Source: Glaciihabitans sp. dw_435 (lineage in GTDB: Bacteria; Actinomycetota; Actinomycetes; Actinomycetales; Microbacteriaceae). From it: a stretch of 64,000 bases of DNA. Where the stretch lies: NCBI RefSeq assembly GCF_018449675.1, contig NZ_JAAVUZ010000011.1:32942-96941 (forward strand), read 5' to 3'. Of the stretch, positions 26,905 through 36,315 are shown one piece after another. The notes below the pieces were generated by a model, which made no database searches, was not told the DNA's origin, and was given only the letters and a program-made list of their open reading frames with translations. Every line of letters starts with the position of its first letter. Within the stretch, counting starts at the first letter, position 1. The position numbers and the translations under genes are program-made.

Positions 26905-28377
26905 TTACTTTAGAGCGGTGAACCAAGCTCTCGCGGAGTCTTCCCACTTTGCATACGCGTTCGGGTATGCAGAGATCTGCACTGCCTGCGCGGCCTGCGT
27001 TACGGTCATCGACTGCCAGCCCTTGATGTCGAGCAGGCCGCGGGTGTTTCCCTTGTTGGGGTTCGTCGGCCCGCCGAAGAACAGGCGTGCCGCGTAGACA
27101 GGATCCAGAAGCTTGGCGTTCGTTCCCCAACCAGCGCTCGGGCGCTGCTGGAACAGTCCAATCGAGTCCCGGTCGCCGTAGTCGATGTTGCGCAGCGTCG
27201 ATTCCTGCATCGCCGCGGCCAGCGCGATGACGATGCCGTAGTCAGGCACGCCCAGCTGCTGTCCCACGCGGGTGATGATCGTCGCGTTGGTCTTCATCTC
27301 GGGACTGAGCGGCGTGACGCGCGTGCCGGTGCCGGCGGGCGCGATCGTGGTTCCGCCACCGGTCGACCCGGTGGAGCCGGACGACGCAGCCGCCCCGCCG
27401 ATGGTGAGCACGCGACCGGCATAGATGATCGTCGAAGCGGTCATGCCGTTGCCCGACAGGATCGACTGCACTGTCACGCCGAACTTCTTGGCGATGCTCG
27501 TGACGGTGTCACCCGACTTGATCGTGTACTTGGTTCCCGCCGCCGTTGTGGGGGTGGATGTCACGGGCTTCGTCACCACGACGGGCGTAACCTTCACCGG
27601 CGCGGTCTTGACGGGTGCAACCGTCGCGCCCTTGCCCGGAATTGTCAGTGTCTTGCCCGCGTAGATGATGCTTGACAGCGCAAGGCCGTTGGCGCTGAGT
27701 ACGGCCGCTGTAGCGACGCCGAACTTCTTGGCGATGTTGGAGATGGTGTCACCCTTGCGGATGGTGTACCGGGTGGACCCTGCGGACACCGCGGTCGCCG
27801 TGGCGGGCTTTGCCGTCGTCGGCTTCGCTGTCACCGTCTTGGTGGGCACCGCTGCCGTCTTTGACAGCTTGAGAACCTGTCCGGGGTAGATCACTGACTT
27901 CCAGCCGAGGCCGTTCATCGCGAGCACGGATGCGGTGGAGAGGCCGTACTTGCCAGCGATACCGCTGACGGTGTCGCCGCCCTTGACGCGGTACGTGCTG
28001 GGCGCTGTGGATGCAACCTCGATAGAGCCGGCCGCTTCGATGTCGGCCTCCGGCTGGGTCGCACTGTTCGCGGCGGCGAGGGCGTTCTTGATCGAGTTCT
28101 TCGCGACGCTGCCCAGCTCGGCGGTTTCCGACTTCGGCTTGATGGGGCGCTTGGTCGCGGTGGACTCGACGGTCCCCGTGAAACCCATTCCCGCGAGGGC
28201 CATCGACCCGACGAGAACGATGGGCACGGTGTTGTACATGTTCTTCACGAAGCGGCTTCGCTCGCGTGATCCGACGTCGCGGTTCGCCGCGGCATCCTGA
28301 GCCTGCAGGCGCGTCGGAACGAGTCCGGCGAGCGGCGATCGAGCTGCGGTGTGTTCGTGGTCATAGAAATTAGTCAT
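26905..28377 (-). CDS. Cell-wall protein with three LysM domains and a C-terminal transglycosylase-like domain
   Basis: The 490-residue protein has a cytoplasmic N-terminal part, one transmembrane segment (about residues 47-67) and three LysM domains, about 45 residues each, near 123-166, 203-246 and 277-320. These are separated by Pro/Thr/Lys-rich linkers. The C-terminal region (about 365-485) resembles an SLT/lysozyme-like muramidase, with the catalytic Glu392 in AMQESTL and the segment GDRDSIGLFQQRPSAGWGT. It probably binds and cleaves peptidoglycan outside the membrane. The start at 28377 follows a GGGGAA site; the frame extends to 28455 without support. It follows the kinase gene on the same strand with a 58-base gap and is divergent from the Rv2175c-like gene. 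Confidence 0.8.
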   Translation of the reverse strand: MTNFYDHEHTAARSPLAGLVPTRLQAQDAAANRDVGSRERSRFVKNMYNTVPIVLVGSMALAGMGFTGTVESTATKRPIKPKSETAELGSVAKNSIKNALAAANSATQPEADIEAAGSIEVASTAPSTYRVKGGDTVSGIAGKYGLSTASVLAMNGLGWKSVIYPGQVLKLSKTAAVPTKTVTAKPTTAKPATATAVSAGSTRYTIRKGDTISNIAKKFGVATAAVLSANGLALSSIIYAGKTLTIPGKGATVAPVKTAPVKVTPVVVTKPVTSTPTTAAGTKYTIKSGDTVTSIAKKFGVTVQSILSGNGMTASTIIYAGRVLTIGGAAASSGSTGSTGGGTTIAPAGTGTRVTPLSPEMKTNATIITRVGQQLGVPDYGIVIALAAAMQESTLRNIDYGDRDSIGLFQQRPSAGWGTNAKLLDPVYAARLFFGGPTNPNKGNTRGLLDIKGWQSMTVTQAAQAVQISAYPNAYAKWEDSARAWFTALK

Positions 28378-28574
28378 AGATGTTCCCCAGTCTTGCTCCC
28401 GGCCCCGAGAACTGTGCACGCCAAGCCCGGCGTGGCTACTGTCCAAAACTGACACAGATGTGTATGAGTGTCAATCACAGGGGCTGTTGGGGTTGCAGTT
28501 AACATGTTCGAAACATTTGACACGGCAGGGGATTGGATACCGGCTTTTGGGCCGCGACATGAAAGGATTAACCC

Positions 28575-28916
28575 GTGTCTGACTATCCCGATGTGCAATG
28601 GCTCACGATCCCCGACCTCACCACCGCTCTCGACCTCAAGGTCAGCCAGGTGCGCAGACTCATCGAGGACCGCGCTCTGCTTGCCCTGCGCCTTGACGGC
28701 GTCTGGAAGGTTCCGGCTGACTTCATCAATGGCAACGAGCCGCTGGGAGACCTGCGGGGAACGATCGTTGTCCTGGGTGACAGCGGTTTCACCGACGAAG
28801 AGGCGATGCGCTGGCTTCTGTCCACCGAGGACAGCCTCGGCACGAGTCCCATCGATGCGCTGAAGCACGGTCGCAAGGCCGAGGTGCGTCGCGTAGCCCA
28901 GGCGCTCGGCTTCTAA
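28575..28916 (+). CDS. Rv2175c-family DNA-binding protein
   Basis: The 113-residue protein has an N-terminal helix-turn-helix-like region (WLTIPDLTTALDLKVSQVRR and following, about residues 9-45) and a C-terminal domain that includes GTIVVLGDSGFTDEEAMRWLL. This is the pattern of the Rv2175c family, a DNA-binding protein that is a phosphorylation substrate of PknL in M. tuberculosis. It lies next to the PASTA kinase and the polyprenyl synthase here, in the same neighbourhood. The GTG start at 28575 follows a GAAAGGATTAACCC region. Phosphorylation by the neighbouring kinase is inferred from the family and position. Confidence 0.85.
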   Translation: MSDYPDVQWLTIPDLTTALDLKVSQVRRLIEDRALLALRLDGVWKVPADFINGNEPLGDLRGTIVVLGDSGFTDEEAMRWLLSTEDSLGTSPIDALKHGRKAEVRRVAQALGF

Positions 28917-30038
28917 CTACGCGATCCTGCGCGTGACGGTGTCCGTCAGCTGCAGCAGCTGGTCGCGGGCCGCCGAGGTCAGCGGAGCATCCTCGAGGGC
29001 CGCGCGTGCCTGCGCCACGTTGTGGTCGATGATGCGCTCGACGTGGTCGATCGCGCCGGAATCACGGATCGCGTCCTGCAGCATCCGGATTTGCTGACCG
29101 TCCAGCTCATCGTCGCCGAGGAGTTCATCGAGCAGCCGGCGCACGTTGCCCGGCAGCTTGGTGCGCGCCAACGCAATAAGTACTGTGCGCTTTCCCTCAC
29201 GCAAGTCGTCGCCAGCGGGCTTACCCGTGATCTCCGGATCGCCGAAGACTCCGAGAAGATCGTCGCGGAGTTGGTAGGCAATGCCGAGGGGGAGGCCGAA
29301 CTCCCGCAGGGCGGTGACCTGCTCCGGTGTCGCTCCGCCAAGGCTTGCGCCGATCGCCAACGGTGCCTCGACGCTGTACTTCGCCGACTTGAAGACGATG
29401 ACCCGGTGAGCGCGGGACAGCAGCTCCGTTTCGGGGTGGCTGATCCAGGACTTCTCCTCGAGGATGTCGAGGTATTGACCAAGCGTTACCTCGGTGCGCA
29501 TGCGCATGAACTCGGCGCGTGCGGCGATTGCCGACGCGCGGTCGCCCAGTTCCCGCAGCCCCTCATCCAGTAGTTCGTCGCTCCAGCCGAGCAGCAGGTC
29601 GCCCAGAAGCAATGCCGCCGACTGGCCGAATCCGAGCGGGCTGCCCGCCCACGCGTTCTCGCGATGCAGCGATTCGAAGCGTCGGTGTGCGGCCGGCTTG
29701 CCGCGGCGGGTATCCGAATTGTCCATGATGTCGTCGTGAACGAGCGCGGCGGCGTGGAACACCTCGAGAGCGGATGCCACGGTGACGACCGCGTTCAGAT
29801 CCGCGGGTGTGTCCGTCTCGGCCATGGGGTCGAAGTCACCCCGGCCTGCTCCCACCGCCTGCCATCCCCAGTAACAGAAGAGAGCGCGGAATCTCTTGCC
29901 TCCCTGGAGGAGGTCCGCCGAGTAGTCGACGAGGGTCTCCAATTCGGGCGCGATGGACGCAGCGAGGGGCGAACGCTCGACGAGGAACGCGTCCACGCGG
30001 GCTTGGACAAGGTCAACTAACCGGGTACTCACAGGCAC
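28917..30038 (-). CDS. idsA: Polyprenyl diphosphate synthase (IdsA-like)
   Basis: The 373-residue protein has the two Asp-rich motifs of trans-prenyltransferases: DDIMD (first, in LVHDDIMDNSDTRRGKPAAH) and DDLLG (second, in QLRDDLLGVFGDP), plus GGKRFRA near the N-terminus. It condenses isopentenyl diphosphate with an allylic substrate to make geranyl, farnesyl or geranylgeranyl diphosphate for carotenoids, menaquinone or the undecaprenyl carrier. The start at 30038 (GTG) is taken as the family start; an in-frame GTG inside SVSTR is also possible. It is convergent with the Rv2175c-like gene, with its stop immediately adjacent. Product chain length is not readable from the motif alone. Confidence 0.88.
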   Translation of the reverse strand: MPVSTRLVDLVQARVDAFLVERSPLAASIAPELETLVDYSADLLQGGKRFRALFCYWGWQAVGAGRGDFDPMAETDTPADLNAVVTVASALEVFHAAALVHDDIMDNSDTRRGKPAAHRRFESLHRENAWAGSPLGFGQSAALLLGDLLLGWSDELLDEGLRELGDRASAIAARAEFMRMRTEVTLGQYLDILEEKSWISHPETELLSRAHRVIVFKSAKYSVEAPLAIGASLGGATPEQVTALREFGLPLGIAYQLRDDLLGVFGDPEITGKPAGDDLREGKRTVLIALARTKLPGNVRRLLDELLGDDELDGQQIRMLQDAIRDSGAIDHVERIIDHNVAQARAALEDAPLTSAARDQLLQLTDTVTRRIA

Positions 30039-30114
30039 GCTCCTAGCCTAGCTACGCGCGCAGGCATACAATTGAGGCTTACACCGCGTCAATCCCAGAC
30101 CTGAGGGGAACAGG

Positions 30115-30489
30115 ATGCCACTTTCCGAGCAAGAACAGCGCCTCCTGGAAGAGATGGAGCGCAGCCTCTATCACAATGATGCTGACTTCGTCGCTACCGT
30201 TACGCCTCGTAGAGGCAAGCCCAATTACACGATTCTCGTTGTCGGCATCCTTGTCGGCGTTCTCGGGATCGCCACACTCGTTGCGGGTGTGGTTATTCGT
30301 CAGCCCCTCGTGGGCGTCCTGGGATTTGCGGTGATGTTCGCCGGCGTGTTGATCGCGGTAGCCCCGCCCCGAAAATCATCGGGATTCACCCCGCCCGTCA
30401 GCACCGACCGATCCACGGGATCGTCGTCGACGTCGTTCATGCAGGGCATCAACGACCGGTGGGACAAGCGTCAGGATGATCGCGAGTAG
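30115..30489 (+). CDS. DUF3040 membrane protein
   Basis: The 124-residue protein starts with MPLSEQEQRLLEEMERSLYHNDADFVATV, the DUF3040 signature, and has two transmembrane helices (about residues 40-62 and 66-85) and a Ser/Thr-rich tail. These small proteins are widespread next to dcw genes in actinobacteria and their role is unknown. The start has a good GGGGAA ribosome site. It is separated from mraZ by a rho-independent terminator, so it is not part of the dcw operon. Confidence 0.85.
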   Translation: MPLSEQEQRLLEEMERSLYHNDADFVATVTPRRGKPNYTILVVGILVGVLGIATLVAGVVIRQPLVGVLGFAVMFAGVLIAVAPPRKSSGFTPPVSTDRSTGSSSTSFMQGINDRWDKRQDDRE

Positions 30490-30543
30490 CCAGCTTCGTG
30501 GGAGGCGCGAAACACCACTTCGCTCCCTAAACTCCTCAAAAAC

Positions 30544-30573
30544 AGGTCGACCCCTCCGGGTCGGCCTTTTTTT
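30544..30573 (+). terminator. Rho-independent terminator after DUF3040
   Basis: AGGTCGACCC (30544-30553), loop CTCC, GGGTCGGCCT (30558-30567) and a run of seven Ts form a classic intrinsic terminator with one T-G pair. Confidence 0.92.
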
Positions 30574-30690
30574 GTGCCCAAAAACGGGTCAGATTCTGGA
30601 AATCTCCTCCATTTCCCTCCACCGCCCCAATCCGCGCAATTACGGGGATGATCGGCAGACTTTCAGGGAAGAAACGCCCTAAATCATTGT

Positions 30691-30720
30691 TAAGTGGAGC
30701 AATGTGGAGTAAAGTGGGGG
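30691..30720 (+). promoter_or_regulatory. Three tandem MraZ boxes
   Basis: Three back-to-back 10-base repeats, TAAGTGGAGC, AATGTGGAGT and AAAGTGGGGG, lie 37 bases before the mraZ start. MraZ in other bacteria binds three phased direct repeats (TGGGN in Escherichia coli, AAAGTG-type in Mollicutes). The period of 10 bases here equals one helical turn. This is almost certainly the operator for autoregulation of the dcw cluster. Confidence 0.85.
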
Positions 30721-30756
30721 ATACCCAAGCCCGGGCCGGACAGTGAGGGGGCGCAA

Positions 30757-31188
30757 GTGTTTCTTGGCACGTACGCACCCAAGCTGGACGAAAAGGGACG
30801 CCTGATCCTCCCGGCGAAGTTCTGGGATGAGCTGTCTGAGGGTGTAGTCATCACCCGAGGCCAGGAGCGGTGCCTTTACGTGTTCAGCACTCACGAGTTC
30901 GAGAGCCTGCACGAAAAGATCCGCCAGGCGCCCGTCACCAGCAAGCAAGCCCGCGACTTCCTTCGTCTGTTCCTGTCGGGAGCAAACCAAGAGACGCCAG
31001 ACAAGCAGCGCCGCGTCACCATTCCTTCTGGACTGCGTGACTACGCGGGGCTCGGCCGGGACCTCACCGTTATCGGTGCGGGTAGCCGAGCCGAGATCTG
31101 GGATACGGAAGCGTGGAACACGTACTACAACGAGACAGAGTCCGAGTTCGCCAACACCACGGAGGAGGTGATCCCGGGACTCTTCTAG
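30757..31188 (+). CDS. mraZ: Transcriptional regulator MraZ
   Basis: The 143-residue protein has two tandem AbrB-like swapped-hairpin domains. Each contains a D-x-K-G-R and P-x-x-(F/L) signature: [17 protein letters not shown] at the start and [18 protein letters not shown] in the second half. MraZ is a sequence-specific regulator that binds tandem boxes upstream of its own operon. The GTG start at 30757 gives the family N-terminus [11 protein letters not shown] after a GAGGGGG site; the frame from 30694 overlaps the boxes and is not favoured. It is the first gene of the dcw cluster, and rsmH starts about 100 bases downstream. Confidence 0.93.
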   Translation: MFLGTYAPKLDEKGRLILPAKFWDELSEGVVITRGQERCLYVFSTHEFESLHEKIRQAPVTSKQARDFLRLFLSGANQETPDKQRRVTIPSGLRDYAGLGRDLTVIGAGSRAEIWDTEAWNTYYNETESEFANTTEEVIPGLF

Positions 31189-31290
31189 CGCCTTGGCGCT
31201 GACTCCCAGCCGTTCGCCCTGACATCACTTCCCCGGTGTCAGGTCGCAATGGATGGGGATCAGTGCCAAGGGGTTACATCCGGAAATTCA

Positions 31291-32247
31291 ATGGTTGATA
31301 CCTCTTCTCTCCACACCCCGGTGTTTCTCGAACGCACCATCGAGCTGCTGGCTCCCGCCATCTCTCATGACGGTGCCGTTCTCGTCGATGCCACTCTGGG
31401 AATGGGAGGGCACGCGGAAGCGCTGCTCACCCGCTTTCCCGGGCTGACACTCGTCGGACTCGACCGCGACACCGAGGCGCTTCGCCTCGCCGGCGAGCGA
31501 CTGGCCCCATTCGCATCCCGGCTTCACCTCGTGCACACCGTCTACGACCAGATCGGTGACGCGCTCGAGGGACTGAAGATCCCCGCGGTCAACGGCATCC
31601 TGTTTGACCTCGGAGTGTCGTCGCTTCAGCTTGATCGCGTCGAGCGTGGTTTCTCCTACTCCAAGGACGCCCCGCTGGACATGCGGATGGACTCCACGTC
31701 ACCGCTCACGGCCGAGCGCATCCTCGCCGAGTACTCCGAGGCCGAGCTTCGTCGCATCTTCTACGAATACGGCGAAGAGAAACTGTCTCCGCGCTACGCC
31801 CGCAAGATCGTGCAGGCGCGGGAGATCGAACCGTTCACCCGGTCGGCTCAGCTCGTCGAACTGATCATCGCGGCGACACCCGCTGCAGTGCAGCGTGCGG
31901 GTCACCCGGCAAAGCGCGTGTTCCAGGCGCTCCGCATCGAGGTGAATCAGGAGCTGTCCGTGCTCTCTGCAGCCATCCCCGCAGCCATCGACTCTCTGGA
32001 TGTCGGCGGCCGGATGGTCGTGCTCGCGTACCAGTCCCTCGAAGACCGCATCGTCAAGCGAATCCTGCAGAAGCGGTCGGCGTCGACAGCTCCGGCTGGC
32101 CTGCCCATCGAACTGCCGGAGCACCGTCCGGAGCTGCGCCTTCTGGTCCGCGGCGCCGAACAGGCATCCGAGAGCGAACAAATTTCCAACCCCCGGGCAA
32201 AGCCCGTACGGCTTCGCGCCGTCGAACGACTGAGGAGAGCAGAATGA
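31291..32247 (+). CDS. rsmH: 16S rRNA (cytosine(1402)-N(4))-methyltransferase
   Basis: The 318-residue protein has the S-adenosylmethionine-binding motif [15 protein letters not shown] (about residues 30-44). It also has the MraW-family signatures [20 protein letters not shown] and PLDMRMD, and the C-terminal [14 protein letters not shown]. It methylates N4 of C1402 of 16S rRNA in the ribosomal P site. The ATG at 31291 opens [16 protein letters not shown], the conserved N-terminus; an in-frame ATG at 31249 is an alternative. Its stop overlaps the ftsL start in an ATGA junction. Confidence 0.93.
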   Translation: MVDTSSLHTPVFLERTIELLAPAISHDGAVLVDATLGMGGHAEALLTRFPGLTLVGLDRDTEALRLAGERLAPFASRLHLVHTVYDQIGDALEGLKIPAVNGILFDLGVSSLQLDRVERGFSYSKDAPLDMRMDSTSPLTAERILAEYSEAELRRIFYEYGEEKLSPRYARKIVQAREIEPFTRSAQLVELIIAATPAAVQRAGHPAKRVFQALRIEVNQELSVLSAAIPAAIDSLDVGGRMVVLAYQSLEDRIVKRILQKRSASTAPAGLPIELPEHRPELRLLVRGAEQASESEQISNPRAKPVRLRAVERLRRAE

Positions 32248-32975
32248 GTAATTTTGCATACGCCCTGCCCACCCCTCTCTCGTCGCCCCGGGAGCGTGAC
32301 GCACAGCCGACTCGCCAGATCGAGATCGTCACCACTCGCAGCCAGCGTCGCGCCCGCCCCCGCGTCGTCTATGCGATGGTGGCCGTCGGCAGCGTGTTCG
32401 CGATCTTCATGGCGCAGCTGCTGCTGAGCATTGCGCTGTCGAACGGCGCGTACCAGATCTCCAAGCTCACCATCAGCCAGCGCGACCTGGGTCGTACCCA
32501 GAGCGCACTCAACGAAAATCTCCAGGTCATTGCTTCTCCCCAGAGCCTGTCTGCTGAGGCGGCCGACCTCGGTATGGGCCAGTCGGGAAACCCGACTTAC
32601 ATCAACCTGGCCAACGGCAAGGTGACCGGCGGTCAGGATCCGGCTCTGGCTATCGCGGCTCTCGCGCCCGCCATTAAGAACTCCCTGTTGAACCCCGAGG
32701 GCGCCAACTTCATGGGTGCGCCCGTGGCGGGGGCCAGCACCACCGACACGGCTACCGCAACAACCACGTCTTCCACGGCAACGTCGGCGTCCACTCCGAC
32801 GACCGCCACCGACGCCACGGGAACAACAACGGACGCGTCCAAGACGGCGGACGCCACCACCGGTTCCGACGCCCTCACTGGGAATGACGCGACGGCCAGC
32901 GCGCCTGCGACCGGCACGGCGACCCCATCTGTACCGTCAACACCAGGGACACTTCCCTCACCGACTACGCACTAG
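32244..32975 (+). CDS. ftsL: FtsL-like septum formation protein with Ala/Thr/Ser-rich tail
   Basis: The 243-residue protein has a basic cytoplasmic N-terminus, a single transmembrane helix (about residues 41-66) and a short leucine-zipper-like coiled coil (about 68-110), the plan of actinobacterial FtsL-type proteins. In the divisome FtsL forms a complex with FtsB/DivIC and FtsQ that activates FtsWI. Position between rsmH and ftsI supports this identity. The periplasmic side is unusual: from about residue 162 to the end it is a low-complexity Ala/Thr/Ser/Asp stretch of about 80 residues, far beyond the core of most FtsL proteins. The ATG overlaps the rsmH stop. Confidence 0.82.
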   Translation: MSNFAYALPTPLSSPRERDAQPTRQIEIVTTRSQRRARPRVVYAMVAVGSVFAIFMAQLLLSIALSNGAYQISKLTISQRDLGRTQSALNENLQVIASPQSLSAEAADLGMGQSGNPTYINLANGKVTGGQDPALAIAALAPAIKNSLLNPEGANFMGAPVAGASTTDTATATTTSSTATSASTPTTATDATGTTTDASKTADATTGSDALTGNDATASAPATGTATPSVPSTPGTLPSPTTH

Positions 32976-32987
32976 GGAGCGCACGGC

Positions 32988-34739
32988 GTGACTAACCCCC
33001 GAAGCACTCGAGTGCGGCTCGCACTCACGATCATTGCTGTTTTTGCGGTTGTCATCGTGTTTGCTGTTCGTCTCGTCGACATCCAGGTTGTGCGGGCAAG
33101 CGAGCTCAGCTCGGCAGCGGTCAAGAACCGATCGGTGCCGCAGACCATCTACGGATCCCGCGGCGAGATCACGGACACCAACGGTGTGGTGCTCGCCGAC
33201 AGTGTTGACCGTTTCGATGTCACGGTGTCGCCGAAGGATGTCGCGCCGTTCAACCGGGTTGCCGCCGACGGCACCCGCACCGTCATCACCGTCGATGCGG
33301 CCCTCGGCGAGATTGGCAAGCTCACCGGCCAGTCCCTCGCCGACCTGCAGAAGGCCATCGTCGACAAGACATCGAACTTCGCCTATCTCTCGAAGACCGT
33401 AAAGCTCAACGTTGTGCAGGCGGTCATCGCGCTCAAGATTCCGTGGGTCTATGACGAGCTGCGTCCGAGCCGCACCTACCCGAACGGCGCCGTCGCCGGT
33501 AACCTCATCGGCTTCATTGGAACGGATGGCCCGCAGGCCGGCATCGAACTCTCCGAGAACAAGTGCCTTGCCAGCGCGAACGGTACCTCCACGTACGAGC
33601 GCGGCGCCGACGGAGTGCGGATGCCCGGAAGTACCGTCACCGAGACTCCCGCCAAGGACGGCGGCACTGTCAAGCTGACCATCGACCGTGACCTCCAGTG
33701 GTTCTCGCAGGAGACCCTCGCTTCCGCGGTGAAGGCCGTCGGAGCGCAGTGGGGCACCGCGGTCGTCGTGCGCACCGCCGACGCCCACATCATGGCAATG
33801 GCCGACTATCCGACGGTGGACCCGAACAACGTCAGCGGCGCCAAGCGCTCGGCGCTGGGTTCCCTCGCCTTCAGTACCCCGTACGAGCCCGGATCGACGT
33901 TCAAGCCCATGACCGTGGCATCCCTCATCGATGCCGGCAAGATCACCATCGGCACAAAGCTCGTTGTACCGAGCGTCTACAACGTAGACGGTGGCGAGAT
34001 CAGCGACTCCTGGTCTCACGACACGATGCACTACACGGTCGCTGGCGTCATCGAGATGTCGTCGAACATCGGCATCTCCGTCATGGTCAACAAGCTCGAC
34101 AAGTACAAGCGCCACGACTACATGGTGAAGTTCGGAATCGGTAGCAAGACCGACGTCGGCTTCCAGTACGAGTCCGCCGGATCGCTGAAGGCGGCCAAGG
34201 ACTGGGACCCCATCACCGACAAGACGGTGCAGTTCGGCCAGGGCGTGAGTGTCACGACGGCGCAGATGGCCAGCATCTACCAGACGCTCGGCAACGGGGG
34301 AGTGAAGAAGCCCCTCACCCTCGTTGAGAGCTGCACCGCTCCCGACGGCACCGTGACCGAGAAGCCGAGCACGAAGGGCACCCGGGTTGTCAGCGAATAC
34401 GCGGCCGACCAGACGCTGCGCGCCATGGAGACGGTCGTCACCGACGGCTGGTTGTCCCCACAGATCACCATCCCCGGATACCGCGTGGCCGCCAAGACGG
34501 GTACCGCCGAGGTTGCCACCAACGGCGCCTACACCGGAGCCCGCATCGTGTCGGTCGCCGGCATCGCTCCGGCCGACAATCCGGAGTACGCGGTTATCGT
34601 CACCATTGGCTTGCCCACTACCATGAAGACGTCTGGTGCTGCGGCGCCGGCGTTCCAGAAAATCATGGCCCAGGTGCTCAAGACGTACCGGGCCGTCCCG
34701 TCCAAAAAAGCAGCGTCTCCGATCCCGTTGACCTGGTAG
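32988..34739 (+). CDS. ftsI: Peptidoglycan transpeptidase FtsI (PBP3-type)
   Basis: The 583-residue class B penicillin-binding protein has one N-terminal transmembrane helix (about residues 12-32), a dimerisation/pedestal domain and a transpeptidase domain. The three active-site motifs are STFK (Ser303, Lys306), SSN (358-360) and KTGT (503-506). It crosslinks septal peptidoglycan as partner of FtsW. No PASTA domains are present, which is normal for actinobacterial FtsI. The GTG start at 32988 follows an AGGGAG site at slightly long spacing. It follows ftsL with a 12-base gap and precedes murE by 31 bases. Confidence 0.93.
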   Translation: MTNPRSTRVRLALTIIAVFAVVIVFAVRLVDIQVVRASELSSAAVKNRSVPQTIYGSRGEITDTNGVVLADSVDRFDVTVSPKDVAPFNRVAADGTRTVITVDAALGEIGKLTGQSLADLQKAIVDKTSNFAYLSKTVKLNVVQAVIALKIPWVYDELRPSRTYPNGAVAGNLIGFIGTDGPQAGIELSENKCLASANGTSTYERGADGVRMPGSTVTETPAKDGGTVKLTIDRDLQWFSQETLASAVKAVGAQWGTAVVVRTADAHIMAMADYPTVDPNNVSGAKRSALGSLAFSTPYEPGSTFKPMTVASLIDAGKITIGTKLVVPSVYNVDGGEISDSWSHDTMHYTVAGVIEMSSNIGISVMVNKLDKYKRHDYMVKFGIGSKTDVGFQYESAGSLKAAKDWDPITDKTVQFGQGVSVTTAQMASIYQTLGNGGVKKPLTLVESCTAPDGTVTEKPSTKGTRVVSEYAADQTLRAMETVVTDGWLSPQITIPGYRVAAKTGTAEVATNGAYTGARIVSVAGIAPADNPEYAVIVTIGLPTTMKTSGAAAPAFQKIMAQVLKTYRAVPSKKAASPIPLTW

Positions 34740-34770
34740 CTGGACAACAGAAAAACAGAAAGAGGATCTC

Positions 34771-36315
34771 GTGACCGCTCGGATCCCCCCGGTTCTCAGG
34801 CCGGAGCATCCATCGGCCCGATCGCTCGCCGGCCTTGTCGACGAGTTTGGCCTCGACACGCAGGGCTCGCTTGACGGCGTCGAAATCACCGGTGTAACGC
34901 TCAGCACCAATGACCTCCACCCCGGCGACCTGTACGTCGGAATCCAGGGCGCCCACAGCCACGGTGCCAGCTACGCCGCACAGGCTCGCGACGGCGGCGC
35001 TGTCGCGCTGCTGACGGACGAAGCCGGCGCAGAGCTCGCCAAGGACAGCGGCCTTCCCGTCGTGCTCGTGGCGTCACCGCGTGAGGCCCTCGGGGAGATT
35101 TCCGCCTGGGTCTACCGCACCGCAAACCACCCCCCGCTGCTGTTCGCCACCACCGGAACAAACGGAAAGACATCCACGTCGTACCTGCTCGAGGCGATCC
35201 TCAAGCAGCTCGGACTCGTCACCGGCCTCAGCTCCACCGCCGAGCGCCACATCGGTGACCTCACCGTCGTCAGCCGCCTCACCACGCCCGAGGCGAGCGA
35301 GATGCACGCCCTGCTTGCCCGCATGCGCGAGAGCAACGTTCGTGCCGTGGCGGTCGAGGTGAGCGCGCAGGCTCTCAGCCGCAACCGCGTCGACGGCATC
35401 GTGTTCGATGTCGCCGCCTTCACCAACCTCAGCCACGATCACCTCGATGACTACGCCGACATGCGCGAGTACTTCGAGGCGAAGCTGGCCCTGTTCCAGC
35501 CCGACCGCGCCAAGCGCGGCGTCGTCTCGCTCGACACCACCTGGGGACAGGCCGTCGTCGACGAGGCGCACATTCCTCTCACCACGATCTCGGCGACGCC
35601 GGGCATCGAGGCGGAGTGGATGGTCACCATCGTCGACGAGAAGCCCGCCTACACCGAGTTCACCCTCACCGGCCCCGAGAACCGCTCGCTGACCACCCGT
35701 GTGCCCCTCATCGGATGGCACATGGCCGCGAACGCGGGATTGGCGATCGTCATGCTGGTGGAGGCAGGGTTCGAACTCGAGGCCATCGGTCACGCGCTCA
35801 GCGAGGCCAACGGCATCGACGCCTACCTGCCTGGCCGCACCGAGCGTGTCTCCGGCGACCATGGTCCGTCGGTGTACGTCGACTTCGGCCACAGCCCCGA
35901 CGCCTTCCTCAACACCCTCGCCGCGGTGCGCAAGTTCACGCCCGGCAAGACGATCATGGTCTTCGGCGCCGACGGCGACCGCGACACCTCCAAGCGCAGT
36001 GAGATGGGTCGCGTCGCGGCGGACGGTTCTGACATCCTCGTCATCACCGACCACCACCCGCGGTTCGAAGACCCCGCCTCCATTCGCACGGCACTGCTGG
36101 CCGGAGCCGCCCTTGCGGAGCACCAGCCCCAGATCATCGAGGTGAGCCCGCCCGAGCAGGCCATCCGCGCCGCCGTCGCCCTTGCCGGTGAAGGTGACTC
36201 CATCCTGTGGGCCGGACCCGGCCACCAGGACTACCGCGACATCGAGGGAGTGCGCACGCCGTACTCCGCACGCGAAGAGGCCCGTGCTGCCCTCCGCGAA
36301 GCGGGTTGGGAGTGA
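34771..36315 (+). CDS. murE: UDP-N-acetylmuramyl-tripeptide synthetase MurE
   Basis: The 514-residue Mur ligase has an intact P-loop (TTGTNGKTSTS, Gly129-Lys133-Thr134), the DH(L)D-type catalytic segment LSHDHLDDY, and domain 3. Where diaminopimelate-specific enzymes have DNPR, this one has THE-like T-D-H-H-P-R (residues 426-431): the Arg is kept but the Asp-Asn pair is replaced by two His. This points to a different third residue, such as lysine, ornithine or diaminobutyrate, consistent with the non-diaminopimelate walls known in Microbacteriaceae. GTG 34771 follows AAAGAGG. The stop overlaps the murF start (GTGA). Confidence 0.92.
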   Translation: MTARIPPVLRPEHPSARSLAGLVDEFGLDTQGSLDGVEITGVTLSTNDLHPGDLYVGIQGAHSHGASYAAQARDGGAVALLTDEAGAELAKDSGLPVVLVASPREALGEISAWVYRTANHPPLLFATTGTNGKTSTSYLLEAILKQLGLVTGLSSTAERHIGDLTVVSRLTTPEASEMHALLARMRESNVRAVAVEVSAQALSRNRVDGIVFDVAAFTNLSHDHLDDYADMREYFEAKLALFQPDRAKRGVVSLDTTWGQAVVDEAHIPLTTISATPGIEAEWMVTIVDEKPAYTEFTLTGPENRSLTTRVPLIGWHMAANAGLAIVMLVEAGFELEAIGHALSEANGIDAYLPGRTERVSGDHGPSVYVDFGHSPDAFLNTLAAVRKFTPGKTIMVFGADGDRDTSKRSEMGRVAADGSDILVITDHHPRFEDPASIRTALLAGAALAEHQPQIIEVSPPEQAIRAAVALAGEGDSILWAGPGHQDYRDIEGVRTPYSAREEARAALREAGWE

